A model generated the notes under the pieces. The model ran no database searches. It was not told the origin of the DNA and saw only the letters and a list, made by a program, of their open reading frames with translations. A DNA stretch of 64,000 nt from Ilumatobacteraceae bacterium (GTDB lineage Bacteria; Actinomycetota; Acidimicrobiia; Acidimicrobiales; Ilumatobacteraceae). Below, one piece after another: positions 35,043 through 44,136 of the stretch. The stretch spans positions 18,096 to 82,095 of the forward strand of contig JAGYKR010000011.1 of the NCBI GenBank assembly GCA_018401375.1, read 5' to 3'. The first letter of the stretch is position 1; every line of letters starts with the position of its first letter. The position numbers were made by a program, and so were the translations under genes.

Positions 35043-36211
35043 CGGTGCTCTCAGATCGCCAACAGTTGAGCTACATCGCGGCCCAGGCCGCCGATGCCCG
35101 ACTCAATGTGGAGCTCGAAACCGAGGGGATGACCCTCAACATCGGCCCGCAACACCCGGCCACCCACGGCACCTTGAGGATCATCGCCCGCCTCGACGGC
35201 GAGCAGGTTGTCTGGGCCGAGCCGGGCTGTGGCTACATGCACCGCGGCTACGAAAAGTTGACCGAGGTCCGCACCTTCCCGCAGGTCACATCGCTGATTA
35301 ACCGGATCGATTGGTTGGGAAGCTTCGCTAACGAGGTGCCTTTCATCTTGGCTGCTGAGCAGTTGATGGAGATTGAGGCCCCGCCTCGGGCTCAGTGGAT
35401 CCGTACGATCCTGTTTGAGTTATCTCGGATTGCCAACGTGTCGCTGTTCCTCGGTGACCTCGGTGTGCAGATGGGCGCAATCACCCCAGTGTTTCTCGCC
35501 TTCCGTGACCGGGAGTACGTGCTGAACCTGATCGAGGGCGCCACCGGCGGTCGTTTTCACCCCAACTTTGACCGGATCGGCGGTCTCAAAGAGGACCTGC
35601 CGGCCGGATGGGTGGCAGAGACACGTCAGGTGATGCGCAAGATGCGCCAGTTCTGCGACGAGATCGAAGACCTCTTGTTTGGCAATGAGATCTTCCAGAG
35701 CCGCATGCGCGGCATCGGCGTGATCCCTGCAGATGTGGCCCGTCAATACGGCTTGACGGGAGCCAACCTGCGCGCCAGTGGTGTGGATTGGGACCTGCGG
35801 CGCGATCAGTCGCTGCCGATGGCCTGGGACAAAGTGGACTTCAAGGTGTGGACCCACCCAGACGGTGACTCCTTCGCCCGATGCTGGGTGCGTCTCCAAG
35901 AGACCCGAGAGGCCACCAAGATCGTCGAGCAACTCCTCGACACCATGCCGGCCGGCCCGGTGATGGCCAAAGTCCCGCGGATCATCAAGGTCCCCGAGGG
36001 CGAGGCCTGGGTCTCTACGGAGAATCCGCTTGGCGAGATGGGCTATTACGTAGTCTCCAAAGGTGATCTCGGCCCGTTCCGGGTCAAGATCCGCTCGGCC
36101 AGTTTCAACAACATCTCGGTGGTGCCGTGGGTCTTAAAGGGCGTGTACGTGCCTGACATCATCACGATCCTCGCCTCGCTCTACTTCATCCTTGGAGATA
36201 TCGATCGCTGA
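35039..36211 (+). CDS. nuoD: Complex I subunit D, second operon, altered quinone-site residue
   Basis: 390 residues, no N-terminal extension. The core starts at NIGPQHPATHG with His43 kept. Two points differ from copy 1. Position 69 is Arg (YMHRGYEKL), matching the arginine methylated in bovine NDUFS2. Position 92 is Trp (NRIDWLGSF), where nearly all relatives, including copy 1, have the quinone-contacting Tyr (Thermus Tyr87). The distance from the histidine is 49 residues in both copies, so the alignment is unforced. The C-terminus LGDIDR is normal. The start overlaps the nuoC2 stop. Confidence 0.94.
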   Translation: MTVLSDRQQLSYIAAQAADARLNVELETEGMTLNIGPQHPATHGTLRIIARLDGEQVVWAEPGCGYMHRGYEKLTEVRTFPQVTSLINRIDWLGSFANEVPFILAAEQLMEIEAPPRAQWIRTILFELSRIANVSLFLGDLGVQMGAITPVFLAFRDREYVLNLIEGATGGRFHPNFDRIGGLKEDLPAGWVAETRQVMRKMRQFCDEIEDLLFGNEIFQSRMRGIGVIPADVARQYGLTGANLRASGVDWDLRRDQSLPMAWDKVDFKVWTHPDGDSFARCWVRLQETREATKIVEQLLDTMPAGPVMAKVPRIIKVPEGEAWVSTENPLGEMGYYVVSKGDLGPFRVKIRSASFNNISVVPWVLKGVYVPDIITILASLYFILGDIDR

Positions 36212-37263
36212 TGTACAGCCTGGCTATTGAGATCCCCTACTGGGGGCAATCACTGCTGCGGGTTTTGGGGGGACTGGTCGCAGTCCTTCTGCCTGCAGGC
36301 ACCATCGTCTACGTCTTCTTGTTCAAGATGATGTCGTTCATGCAAAGCCGCCTCGGCCCGATGGAGGCCGGTCCCTACGGTTCGCTGCAGTTGATCGCTG
36401 AAGTGGGCAAGTGGCTGCAGAAAGAAGACATCGCCCCTGAGAAGGCCGATGTGCGCATCTTTAAGATGGCACCGATCATCGTGTTGTTGTCCACCTTCTT
36501 ATTGGTGGTTGTCGTGCCGTTTGGGCCCGATGCGTACTTCACGGACTTTTCTGTCGGCATCTTTTACGCACTGGCTGTGGGCTCGGTCTCGGTCATCGGC
36601 ATTTTGGTGGCTGGGTGGGCGAGTGCGAATAAGTACTCCCTGCTCGGTGGTCTACGCGCTGCGGGCCAACTCATTGCGTATGAGTTGCCGATGGTGCTCG
36701 CCGTAGTCGGCGTGGTCATCCAGGCCGGCTCAATGAACCTCCAAGACATCGTGGTGGCCCAGAACACCGGTCAGATCTTCGGGTGGGGCGGTTTAGGGAA
36801 CCCCTACGTGATCACTCAGTTCGTCGGGTTCGTGATCTTCATGATCGCAGTCCAGGCCGAGCTAACTCAGGCCCCCTTCGATATGCCAATCGCTGAATCC
36901 GAACTCGTCTCGGGGTACATGACCGAGTATTCGGGTTTCCGTTTCTTGATGTTCTTCATCGGAGAGTTCGCCACCGCTGGCGTGTTCGCCTTCATCGCAT
37001 CGGTCCTCTTCCTCGGTGGCTGGGGCGTGCCCTTTGGCTGGTTCGGATGGGAGTCGCTGGATCAGGTCAGCAACTGGATGAACATCGGCGGACCGCTGAT
37101 CATGTTCACCAAGATGATGGTGCTGACCTTCATCATCATGTGGGTGCGTTTCAGTTACCCACGTTTCCGTGAGGACCAACTGCAGCGCTTCGCGTGGAAG
37201 GTGCTGATTCCGGTATCCCTCGCAAACATCGTTGTGACTGCAATCTTGAAGGTGGCTTTCTGA
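36211..37263 (+). CDS. nuoH: Complex I subunit H, second operon
   Basis: 350 residues, about eight helices. Seen: MMSFMQSRLGPMEAGPYG in the N-terminal loop (copy 1: [16 protein letters not shown]) and AELTQAPFDMPIAESELVSG in the charged loop, where the usual NR is TQ and one glutamate is replaced by Ile. These changes near the quinone entrance fit the idea of a different quinone or donor setting, but they are only comparisons with copy 1. It directly follows nuoD2: nuoE, F and G are absent. Confidence 0.94.
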   Translation: MYSLAIEIPYWGQSLLRVLGGLVAVLLPAGTIVYVFLFKMMSFMQSRLGPMEAGPYGSLQLIAEVGKWLQKEDIAPEKADVRIFKMAPIIVLLSTFLLVVVVPFGPDAYFTDFSVGIFYALAVGSVSVIGILVAGWASANKYSLLGGLRAAGQLIAYELPMVLAVVGVVIQAGSMNLQDIVVAQNTGQIFGWGGLGNPYVITQFVGFVIFMIAVQAELTQAPFDMPIAESELVSGYMTEYSGFRFLMFFIGEFATAGVFAFIASVLFLGGWGVPFGWFGWESLDQVSNWMNIGGPLIMFTKMMVLTFIIMWVRFSYPRFREDQLQRFAWKVLIPVSLANIVVTAILKVAF

Positions 37264-37751
37264 TGCCCAAGGTTCCTGGATTGATCAAAGGCTTAGGTGT
37301 CACCCTTGGCACCTTGGCCCGGACCGCCAAAGATGGCGCCAATACCGTGCAATATCCGCATGAGAAAGAAGCCCCGCCGTTGCGCGCTCGGGGCGTGATT
37401 GCTCTGCGCGAAGATAACTGCACCGCCTGCATGCTGTGCGCTAGGTCATGCCCGGACTGGTGCATTTACATCGAAGGTCACAAGCAACTCGCCCCGCCTC
37501 GGCGGGCTGGGGGCAAGCCCCGTCAGGTCAACCACCTCGATCGTTTCGACATCGACTATGCGTTGTGCATGTACTGCGGCATTTGTGTAGAGGTGTGCCC
37601 CTTTGACGCGCTGTTTTGGAGCCCGGAGTATGAGTACGCCGAGCCCCGCATCGCAGATTTACTCCATGACAAAGAGCGCCTTGGTGAGTGGATGGAGACC
37701 GTGCCCGAACCCCTCGAACTCGAGGCCGGCGCAGAGAAGAAGAAGAAATGA
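37263..37751 (+). CDS. nuoI: Complex I subunit I, second operon
   Basis: 162 residues with two [4Fe-4S] motifs, CTACMLCARSCPDWC and CMYCGICVEVCPFDA. Length is normal for NuoI and 75 residues shorter than copy 1. The tail ends in a run of lysines. In the absence of NuoEFG in this operon, NuoI would be the point where an outside donor such as ferredoxin docks; this is inference from ferredoxin-using 11-subunit relatives. The start shares a base with the nuoH2 stop. Confidence 0.94.
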   Translation: MPKVPGLIKGLGVTLGTLARTAKDGANTVQYPHEKEAPPLRARGVIALREDNCTACMLCARSCPDWCIYIEGHKQLAPPRRAGGKPRQVNHLDRFDIDYALCMYCGICVEVCPFDALFWSPEYEYAEPRIADLLHDKERLGEWMETVPEPLELEAGAEKKKK

Positions 37752-38287
37752 CGACGTCCATCACCGGTGCGATGCTGCTGGCTGCAGACGGCATCAATAT
37801 TGCGATGAATGTCGGGTTCGGCATCATCGCCGCAATCATGGTGTTTGCCGCCCTCAGTGTTGTCACCACTCGCAATGTGGTCCACGGTGCTTTGTGGCTA
37901 GTGGTGGTGCTCGGCGGCGTGGCCGCCCAATATCTGCTGGCTGGAGCCGAATTCGTGGCGATCTCTCAGGTGCTCGTCTACATCGGTGCTGTGATGGTGC
38001 TGTTCTTGTTCGGCATCATGTTGACACGGGCCAAGATTGGCGCTGACACCGACCTCAACAACTCCTCGTGGGGTCTCGGGATACCGGTGGCGCTGCTGAT
38101 GCTCGGTGTGTTGGTGTGGGCGGTGATCGATGCCTTCGGCGACACGGTGATCACCGATCGGGGTCCGACGCCCACCGTGGAGATCTCCGACGCTTTCCTC
38201 GGACCGTACCTGCTGCCGTTCTTGGCTATCTCGTTCGTTTTGTTGGCTGCGGCAGTGGGTGCGATCGTTATCGCACGGAAGGACTGA
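37748..38287 (+). CDS. nuoJ: Complex I subunit J, second operon
   Basis: 179 residues, five helices, with conserved helix VLVYIGAVMVLFLFGIMLTR corresponding to TM3 of copy 1. It starts inside the nuoI2 stop (ATGA overlap) and is followed 7 bp later by nuoK2. N-terminal 15 residues precede the first helix. Confidence 0.92.
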   Translation: MTTSITGAMLLAADGINIAMNVGFGIIAAIMVFAALSVVTTRNVVHGALWLVVVLGGVAAQYLLAGAEFVAISQVLVYIGAVMVLFLFGIMLTRAKIGADTDLNNSSWGLGIPVALLMLGVLVWAVIDAFGDTVITDRGPTPTVEISDAFLGPYLLPFLAISFVLLAAAVGAIVIARKD

Positions 38288-38294
38288 CTCACTC

Positions 38295-38594
38295 ATGTTG
38301 GCAGTCAATTTTCTGATCCTTGCTGCGGTGCTGTTCTCGATCGGTGTGTTCGGCGTGATCGCTCGTCGTAACGCAGTGATGGTGTTGATGTCGGTGGAAC
38401 TGGTCTTGAACTCGGTGATGTTAAATCTGGTGGCGTTCTCCCAGATCACTGACTCCATCGATGGGCAGTTGTTCGCTTTGTTCGTGATCGCGATCGCGGC
38501 CGCTGAGGTGGGCGTCGGTCTGGCGATGGTGCTGATGGTGTACCGCAACCGCCGGTCGATCGCACTGGATGAGTTGTCGGAAATGAAGGGCTGA
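38295..38594 (+). CDS. nuoK: Complex I subunit K, second operon
   Basis: 99 residues, three helices. The two membrane glutamates are present in MSVELVLNSVM and AAAEVGVGLA. ATG 38295 gives the standard NuoK length. The end motif LDELSEMKG closely resembles the copy 1 end (LAELKG). Confidence 0.93.
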   Translation: MLAVNFLILAAVLFSIGVFGVIARRNAVMVLMSVELVLNSVMLNLVAFSQITDSIDGQLFALFVIAIAAAEVGVGLAMVLMVYRNRRSIALDELSEMKG

Positions 38595-38596
38595 TT

Positions 38597-40936
38597 ATGG
38601 GCGTCAACACCATCCCCTCAGGCTGGTTCCTCGAGAACGCCTGGCTGATTGCGCTGATCCCCGCCATCGGTTTCGCTGCGATTATCGCCTTCGGCAAGAA
38701 GTTGCCGATGAAAGGCAGCGAGATCGGACTGGCCTCAATCACCGCCTCGCTCGTGATCTCGGTGGGTGCCGCAGTGCAGTGGATCCAACGCACCAACTTC
38801 GTGGACGAGACCACCGAAGGTTATGTGGAGCCGGTCATCAAGACCTGGACCTGGTGGCAAAGTGGGGGCGTGGAGTTTGGCCTCGGCCAACACATTGACG
38901 GCCTTGCCGTTTTGTTGTTGCTGCTGGTGGCTTTCATCTCGCTCTTGGTGCAGATCTTCTCCCTTGAGTATCTGCGCGGAGATCGTCGCTACACCCACTT
39001 CTTCGCTGCGTTGACGCTGTTCTCCTCGGGCATGTTGGTGATGGTGCTGGCCGAAAACATGGTGCAGATCATCTTGGGCTGGGAGCTCATGGGTCTGTGC
39101 TCATTCCTTTTGATCGGTCACTGGTGGGAGGACGGAGCCAACAGCCGAGCCGCCCTCAAAGCCTTCTTCACCGTGCGGGTGGGTGACGTCGGTCTGCTCG
39201 TCGGTACGGCGATCGTCTTTTTTGGTGCCCATCAGTGGGCAGTGGACAATCTCGATTCCCACGGGTTCAGTGTTCAGGCCATCTCGGCGTGGGCTCTGTC
39301 AGGGGACGCCTCTTCTTCAGCGCTGCTGTGGGGTTCGGTGGCCTTGTTCATCGCCGCGATCGGCAAGTCCGGTCAGTTCCCACTTCATACGTGGCTCCCC
39401 GATGCGATGGCCGGACCCACGCCGGTGTCCTCGCTGTTGCACTCCTCCACGATGGTGGTGGCCGGTGTGTTCTTGGTGGCTCGCCTTTACCCGCTGTTTT
39501 GGGAAGGCTTGTCCATCGGACCGGGTGCGATCAATCTGATTGCGATCATCGGCGTGATCACGCTGATCGTCGCCGCGCTCTTGGCCTTCGTGCAGAACGA
39601 CATCAAAAAGGTGCTCGCGTACTCCACGGTCTCACAGCTCGGTTACATGATGCTCGGTCTCGGCACCGGCGCCTGGTTGCCGGCCGTCTTCCACATCTTC
39701 ACCCACGCCTTCTTTAAGTGCGCCCTGTTCTTGTGTGCGGGCTCGGTCAGTCATTCCGGCTCACACCACAGCTTTGACATGAAGAAGGACATGGGCGGTT
39801 TGGCTCGCAAGATGCCGATCACGGCCGGTACGTGGATCATTTCCACCTTGGCCTTGGCGGGAATCTTCCCGCTGTCAGGTTTCTTCTCCAAAGACGAGAT
39901 CATCGCCAACGTTGGGTACAACGGCTACAACCTGTTCATGTGGTTGGCGTTCCTTGGAGCGTTCATGACGGCGGCCTACATGGCGCGAGCTACCTACTTG
40001 ACCTTCTTCGGGACGCCGCGTGGGGCAGCCGCTGGCGAACATCATGACGAGCATCACGGCGATGATGCACACGGAGATGACGCACACGGTGATGACGCAC
40101 ACGGTGATGATGCACACGCCGATGCTCACGCAGAGCATCACGGTTCGCACGGCCCTCACGAATCCGGCCCGCTGATCTTGGTCCCGATTGTGGTGCTGAC
40201 CTTCTTGGCGTCGATCGCAGGTTTCACCAACGCAGTGCCCTTTGGTGAAAACTTTGAAATCTTGAAGCGTTATGTGGAACCCCGCGCTGAGGTGGTTGCG
40301 ATCGAGGACACTCGTTTGACAATCGCCGGTGGGCCCGGTCAATCCGTGGGATCTCTCGCACCCCAGGCAAAATATGACGATGCCTGCGGCTTTGCAGCTC
40401 CTCCGGAGGGAACGGTGTGCTTGTTCCCGGCCGTCTCCCACGCCCCATTTAAATGGAGCAAAGGTTTCTTGGCCCTCGGCATTGTGGGAGCGGGACTGGT
40501 GTCATCGTGGTTGTTCTCAGTGGCTTTGTACACCCGCCGCGACCGCCGACTCGTGGGTCTCACAGAGCGATTCGCACCGGCGCGCTGGGGATACCAGTTC
40601 CTGTGGAACAAGTACTACCTCGATCACCTTTATGAAAAGGTGATCGTCCGGGCCGTGGCCTACCCGATTGCAGCGTCTGCCTACTGGTTTAACCAGAAGG
40701 TGCTGGATCGGATTGTGGACACCGCCGGGACCAGCACCCGCCAAGCGGGAGAGTTCGTATACCGCAACATCGATCAGACCTTGGTGGATGGAGCGGTCAA
40801 TGCATCGGGGTTCGTGGCCTCAGAAACCGGTCACGCACTCCAGCCTGTCCAATCGGGCAAGGTGAACCAGTACGGCGCGCTGCTTTTCGGTGCCGCTGCC
40901 GTGGCCGCAATCGTCCTTGTCATCATCAACGTGTAA
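38597..40936 (+). CDS. nuoL: Complex I subunit L, second operon, with His/Asp-rich loop
   Basis: 779 residues, about 140 more than copy 1. Proton-channel residues are kept: Glu in ILGWELMGLCSFLLI, Lys in IGKSGQFPLHTWLPDAMAGP and FFSKDEI. A loop near residues 478-525, where copy 1 has a short His cluster, holds EHHDEHHGDDA followed by repeats of HGDDA and ends AEHHGSHGPHES. This could bind divalent metal. A second insertion (about 560-610) lies before the lateral helix region. The lateral helix and C-terminal anchor are present. Confidence 0.94.
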   Translation: MGVNTIPSGWFLENAWLIALIPAIGFAAIIAFGKKLPMKGSEIGLASITASLVISVGAAVQWIQRTNFVDETTEGYVEPVIKTWTWWQSGGVEFGLGQHIDGLAVLLLLLVAFISLLVQIFSLEYLRGDRRYTHFFAALTLFSSGMLVMVLAENMVQIILGWELMGLCSFLLIGHWWEDGANSRAALKAFFTVRVGDVGLLVGTAIVFFGAHQWAVDNLDSHGFSVQAISAWALSGDASSSALLWGSVALFIAAIGKSGQFPLHTWLPDAMAGPTPVSSLLHSSTMVVAGVFLVARLYPLFWEGLSIGPGAINLIAIIGVITLIVAALLAFVQNDIKKVLAYSTVSQLGYMMLGLGTGAWLPAVFHIFTHAFFKCALFLCAGSVSHSGSHHSFDMKKDMGGLARKMPITAGTWIISTLALAGIFPLSGFFSKDEIIANVGYNGYNLFMWLAFLGAFMTAAYMARATYLTFFGTPRGAAAGEHHDEHHGDDAHGDDAHGDDAHGDDAHADAHAEHHGSHGPHESGPLILVPIVVLTFLASIAGFTNAVPFGENFEILKRYVEPRAEVVAIEDTRLTIAGGPGQSVGSLAPQAKYDDACGFAAPPEGTVCLFPAVSHAPFKWSKGFLALGIVGAGLVSSWLFSVALYTRRDRRLVGLTERFAPARWGYQFLWNKYYLDHLYEKVIVRAVAYPIAASAYWFNQKVLDRIVDTAGTSTRQAGEFVYRNIDQTLVDGAVNASGFVASETGHALQPVQSGKVNQYGALLFGAAAVAAIVLVIINV
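40055..40114 (+). repeat. Four 15-bp coding repeats (HGDDA) in nuoL2
   Basis: Units of CACGGNGATGAYGCA at 40055-40069, 40070-40084, 40085-40099 and 40100-40114 code HGDDA four times (residues 487-506). Third-base differences between units show the array is not a very recent expansion and suggest selection on the protein. Confidence 0.85.
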
Positions 40937-40958
40937 CGAATCGCGCAGGGGAAACTTT

Positions 40959-42554
40959 ATGGAAATCATGACGAACGACAACTGGCTGTTGACGGTCGGT
41001 ACGTTCCTGCCTTTGGTAGGCGTGCTGGTGATGCTGTTCATCCCAAAGGCGGAGGAGCAGCTTCTAAAGACCGTCGCAGTGATCACTGCGGGTGCCACCT
41101 TGGCTGTGGGCATCTTGACCCTGTTCCGGTTTGATTACGGACAAGCCGAGAAGCTTCAGTTCTTTGTGGACGTCACATGGATTGAGGTGATCCGCTCCAA
41201 CTACACGATCGGCCTCGATGGAATCAGCCTGCCGCTGTACTTCTTGTCGATGGTGGTCACCTTCCTCGTGATCATCTACACCTGGGACAACATGCCCGAT
41301 GCGGGGAACCCGAAGAGTTTCTTGATCCTGATGCTGGTGCTGCAGGTTGGCATGGCCGGCACCTTCGTCGCTCAGGACCTGATCTTGTTCTTCGTGTTCT
41401 TTGAAGTGGTGCTGTTGCCGATGTACTTCATGATCGGCGTGTGGGGCGGCGAGCATCGCCAGTACGCCTCGCTTAAGTTCTTCTTGTACACGATGTTTGG
41501 ATCGGCCTTCATGCTGGTGGCCTTCCTTGCGTTGTTCTTCCAGACCGGGGCAGAGAGCTTCAGCTTCATGCATCTGGTTTCGGCCGGTGGCCTGATCTCC
41601 AATGAGGTTCAGGTCTGGATCTTTGCGGGCATGTTCTTGGGCTTCGCCGTCAAGGTGCCGATGTTCCCGTTCCACACCTGGCTCCCCGACGCCCATACTC
41701 AGGCCCCGACCCAGGGGTCAGTGATCTTGGCGGCGATCCTGCTGAAGCTGGGCACCTACGGATTCGTCCGGATTGCGATTCCCATGCTGCCCGAAGGTGC
41801 AAGGGCCTGGGCTCCAGTGATCGCGATCCTGGCGGTGATCGGCATTATCTACGGTGCACTTGGCTGTTTGGCCCAGACCGATATGAAGCGTCTCATCGCA
41901 TTCAGTTCGGTGGCTCACATGGGCTTTGTGATGCTCGGTATCTCCACCTTGACCACACTCGGTATCAATGCTGCGTTGTTTGGCATGGTGGCCCACGGTC
42001 TGATCACCGGCATGTTGTTCTTTGTGGCCGGATCGGTCAAGCACCGCTATCACACCTTGGAGATCAGTCGTCTCTCGGGCATGTTGAAGCAGATGCCTCG
42101 GATGGGTTGGATCCTCGGTTTCGCAGCTATGGCCTCGCTCGGTCTGCCAGGTCTGGCCGGATTCTGGGGCGAGTTCCCCGCGATTCTTGCGGCCTATAGC
42201 CCAGGCTTCGGCTTGAACGTGACGCTGTTTCGGACCCTGATGGTCATCGCTGCTGTCGGAACGGTGCTTGCGGCGGCGTACTTGTTGTGGCTGTATCAGC
42301 GCACAGCCTTCGGTGAGCCTTCACCGGAGTTCTCCGGTCAGACCCCGCATCCGGTGGGAGCCGGTGTGAACGCCGATCATCACGCCGATCATCATGACGA
42401 GATCCGCGACGTGACCCCGATCGAGTGGATCGCTTGGACCCCGTTCCTCGTGGCGATCGTCGTCTTTGGTGTGTACCCGCAGTTGATGTTTGGAGTCATG
42501 GATCCTGCCGTCAGCGAGCTCGTGGCTCGCCTCGGGGAGAGCCTGAACCCGTGA
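40959..42554 (+). CDS. nuoM: Complex I subunit M, second operon
   Basis: 531 residues, about 14 helices. TM5 glutamate in VFFEVVLLPMYFMIGVWG and TM7 lysine in FAVKVPMFPFHTWLPDAHTQ are kept. A His/Asp patch (NADHHADHHDE) lies in the C-terminal loop before the last helix, echoing the nuoL2 loop. The ATG at 40959 has AGGGGAA at proper distance; an ATG three codons later is possible. It overlaps nuoN2 by 4 bp. Confidence 0.94.
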   Translation: MEIMTNDNWLLTVGTFLPLVGVLVMLFIPKAEEQLLKTVAVITAGATLAVGILTLFRFDYGQAEKLQFFVDVTWIEVIRSNYTIGLDGISLPLYFLSMVVTFLVIIYTWDNMPDAGNPKSFLILMLVLQVGMAGTFVAQDLILFFVFFEVVLLPMYFMIGVWGGEHRQYASLKFFLYTMFGSAFMLVAFLALFFQTGAESFSFMHLVSAGGLISNEVQVWIFAGMFLGFAVKVPMFPFHTWLPDAHTQAPTQGSVILAAILLKLGTYGFVRIAIPMLPEGARAWAPVIAILAVIGIIYGALGCLAQTDMKRLIAFSSVAHMGFVMLGISTLTTLGINAALFGMVAHGLITGMLFFVAGSVKHRYHTLEISRLSGMLKQMPRMGWILGFAAMASLGLPGLAGFWGEFPAILAAYSPGFGLNVTLFRTLMVIAAVGTVLAAAYLLWLYQRTAFGEPSPEFSGQTPHPVGAGVNADHHADHHDEIRDVTPIEWIAWTPFLVAIVVFGVYPQLMFGVMDPAVSELVARLGESLNP

Positions 42555-44092
42555 ATCTCGCCATGATTTTTGCTGGAAGCCAGTCGGTGATCGCCCAGAT
42601 CAATCAATGGGTCGCGCCAACGATTGACTGGCATGCGCTTGCCCCCGAATTGGTGCTCATAGTTGGCATCAACTTGGTGTTGTTCATTGACTTGTCGCTC
42701 GGTGCGGCAAAGAAATGGGCGATGGCCACCTTGACCGGCCTCGTGTTCCTCGCAGCGTTCATTCCGGTGGTGACTCTGGCGGTGATCGGTGACGCGTCCC
42801 GGGAGATGTTCGATGGCCGCTATGTGGTGGATGGCTACTCGCTGATCTTGAAGGCGATCTTCTTGTTAGCCGCCTACGTGCTCGTGTTAATGAGTCAGAA
42901 CGAGCTCGAGGAGGGCGGCTACTACCAAGGCGAGTTCTACGTGCTGATGATGTGCAGTGTGCTCGGCATGGTGATGATGACGTCGGCTCGAGACCTGATC
43001 GCAATCTTCGTGGCCTTGGAGTTGTTGTCGATCCCGGCCTACATGATGGCCGCTTGGCGTAAGCGTGACTCTCGGTCTAATGAGGCGGGGGTCAAGTACT
43101 ACCTGCTTGGTGTATTCGCCTCGGCAGTGCTGTTGTACGGGATGAGCTTCCTGTACGGCACCACCGGATCCACAAAGCTCACCGATATCGGGGCCAGCCT
43201 CGTCGACGGCGATTTGCTGGGCCTGCAGGTACTCGCTGTGGTGTTCGTACTCGGTGGTCTCGCTTTCAAGATTTCTGCAGTGCCGTTCCACTCCTGGGCT
43301 CCAGATACCTATGAGGGCGCCCCCACCCCGGTCACGGCCTTTTTGTCGGTGGCCTCCAAGGCCGCTGGTTTCGTGGCGTTGATGTCGATCGTGATGTTGG
43401 CCCTCGCCCCAGCTAACTCGGTGGTCCGCCCGATGCTGTGGGTGCTCGCTGCGCTGACGATGACCGTTGGCAATGTGATGGCGTTGCGCCAAACAAACAT
43501 CGTGCGCATGCTCGCCTACTCAAGTGTTAGCCAAGGCGGCTTCATCTTGATGCCATTGGTCGTGATCGGAACCGGCAACGCGGGCGATTCCGTGCTGCGA
43601 GCCGTGATCGTGTATCTGTTGATCTACGCCTTTATGAACCTCGGCGCCTTCTCCATCGTGATTGCAGTCGCTCGACGCACCCGCAGTGGAGAGATCACCT
43701 CTTTTGGCGGTCTATTTGGATACGCACCTGGCCTCGCCGTGTTGATGACTATCTTCATGGCGTCCTTGGCCGGTATCCCGCCGCTCGGTGGATGGATCGC
43801 CAAGTTCAACGTCTTTAAGACCGTGCTCGACGCTGGAGACACAGCGGCCTACGTGTTGGCGCTGATCGGTGCCGTGAACACGGTGATCGCAGCGGCCTAC
43901 TACATGCGAGTCCTGCGGCAGGTCTGGATGGCACCGGCCCCTGATGGTGACGTGTCGCCGATCAAGGTGCCTTCGTCGATTCAGGCTGCGCTTGCGATTA
44001 CCGCTGTCGGCACAGTCCTGCTCGGCGTACTTCCCGGTTTGGTGCTGCGCTTTGGCGACATCACTGATCTGACTGGCGCGCTGGCGCGCTGA
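42551..44092 (+). CDS. nuoN: Complex I subunit N, second operon
   Basis: 513 residues. Seen: FVALELLSIPAYMMAAWRKR with the TM5 glutamate, FKISAVPFHSWAPDTYEGAP with the TM7 lysine, and IVRMLAYSSVSQGGF. Start taken as GTG 42551, which overlaps the nuoM2 stop and has GGGGAG upstream; ATG 42563 is the alternative. Last gene of the 11-subunit operon; a GC-rich hairpin spans its stop codon. Confidence 0.94.
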   Translation: MNLAMIFAGSQSVIAQINQWVAPTIDWHALAPELVLIVGINLVLFIDLSLGAAKKWAMATLTGLVFLAAFIPVVTLAVIGDASREMFDGRYVVDGYSLILKAIFLLAAYVLVLMSQNELEEGGYYQGEFYVLMMCSVLGMVMMTSARDLIAIFVALELLSIPAYMMAAWRKRDSRSNEAGVKYYLLGVFASAVLLYGMSFLYGTTGSTKLTDIGASLVDGDLLGLQVLAVVFVLGGLAFKISAVPFHSWAPDTYEGAPTPVTAFLSVASKAAGFVALMSIVMLALAPANSVVRPMLWVLAALTMTVGNVMALRQTNIVRMLAYSSVSQGGFILMPLVVIGTGNAGDSVLRAVIVYLLIYAFMNLGAFSIVIAVARRTRSGEITSFGGLFGYAPGLAVLMTIFMASLAGIPPLGGWIAKFNVFKTVLDAGDTAAYVLALIGAVNTVIAAAYYMRVLRQVWMAPAPDGDVSPIKVPSSIQAALAITAVGTVLLGVLPGLVLRFGDITDLTGALAR

Positions 44093-44112
44093 CCGGCGCG
44101 CCTTACCTCATT
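44083..44112 (+). terminator. GC-rich hairpin at the end of the second nuo operon
   Basis: GGCGCGCT (44083-44090) pairs with GGCGCGCC (44095-44102) around GACC; TTACCTCATT follows. The stem covers the nuoN2 stop codon. The T-tract is broken, so it may be a weak terminator or an attenuator before the methyltransferase gene. Confidence 0.42.
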
Positions 44113-44136
44113 AAGATCTGATCCGGCGAGACTGGC

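Noticed and set aside
43000..43492. Antisense open frames inside the nuo genes
   Set aside because: They arise from the GC-rich codon pattern of the real genes; none has a plausible start or family match.
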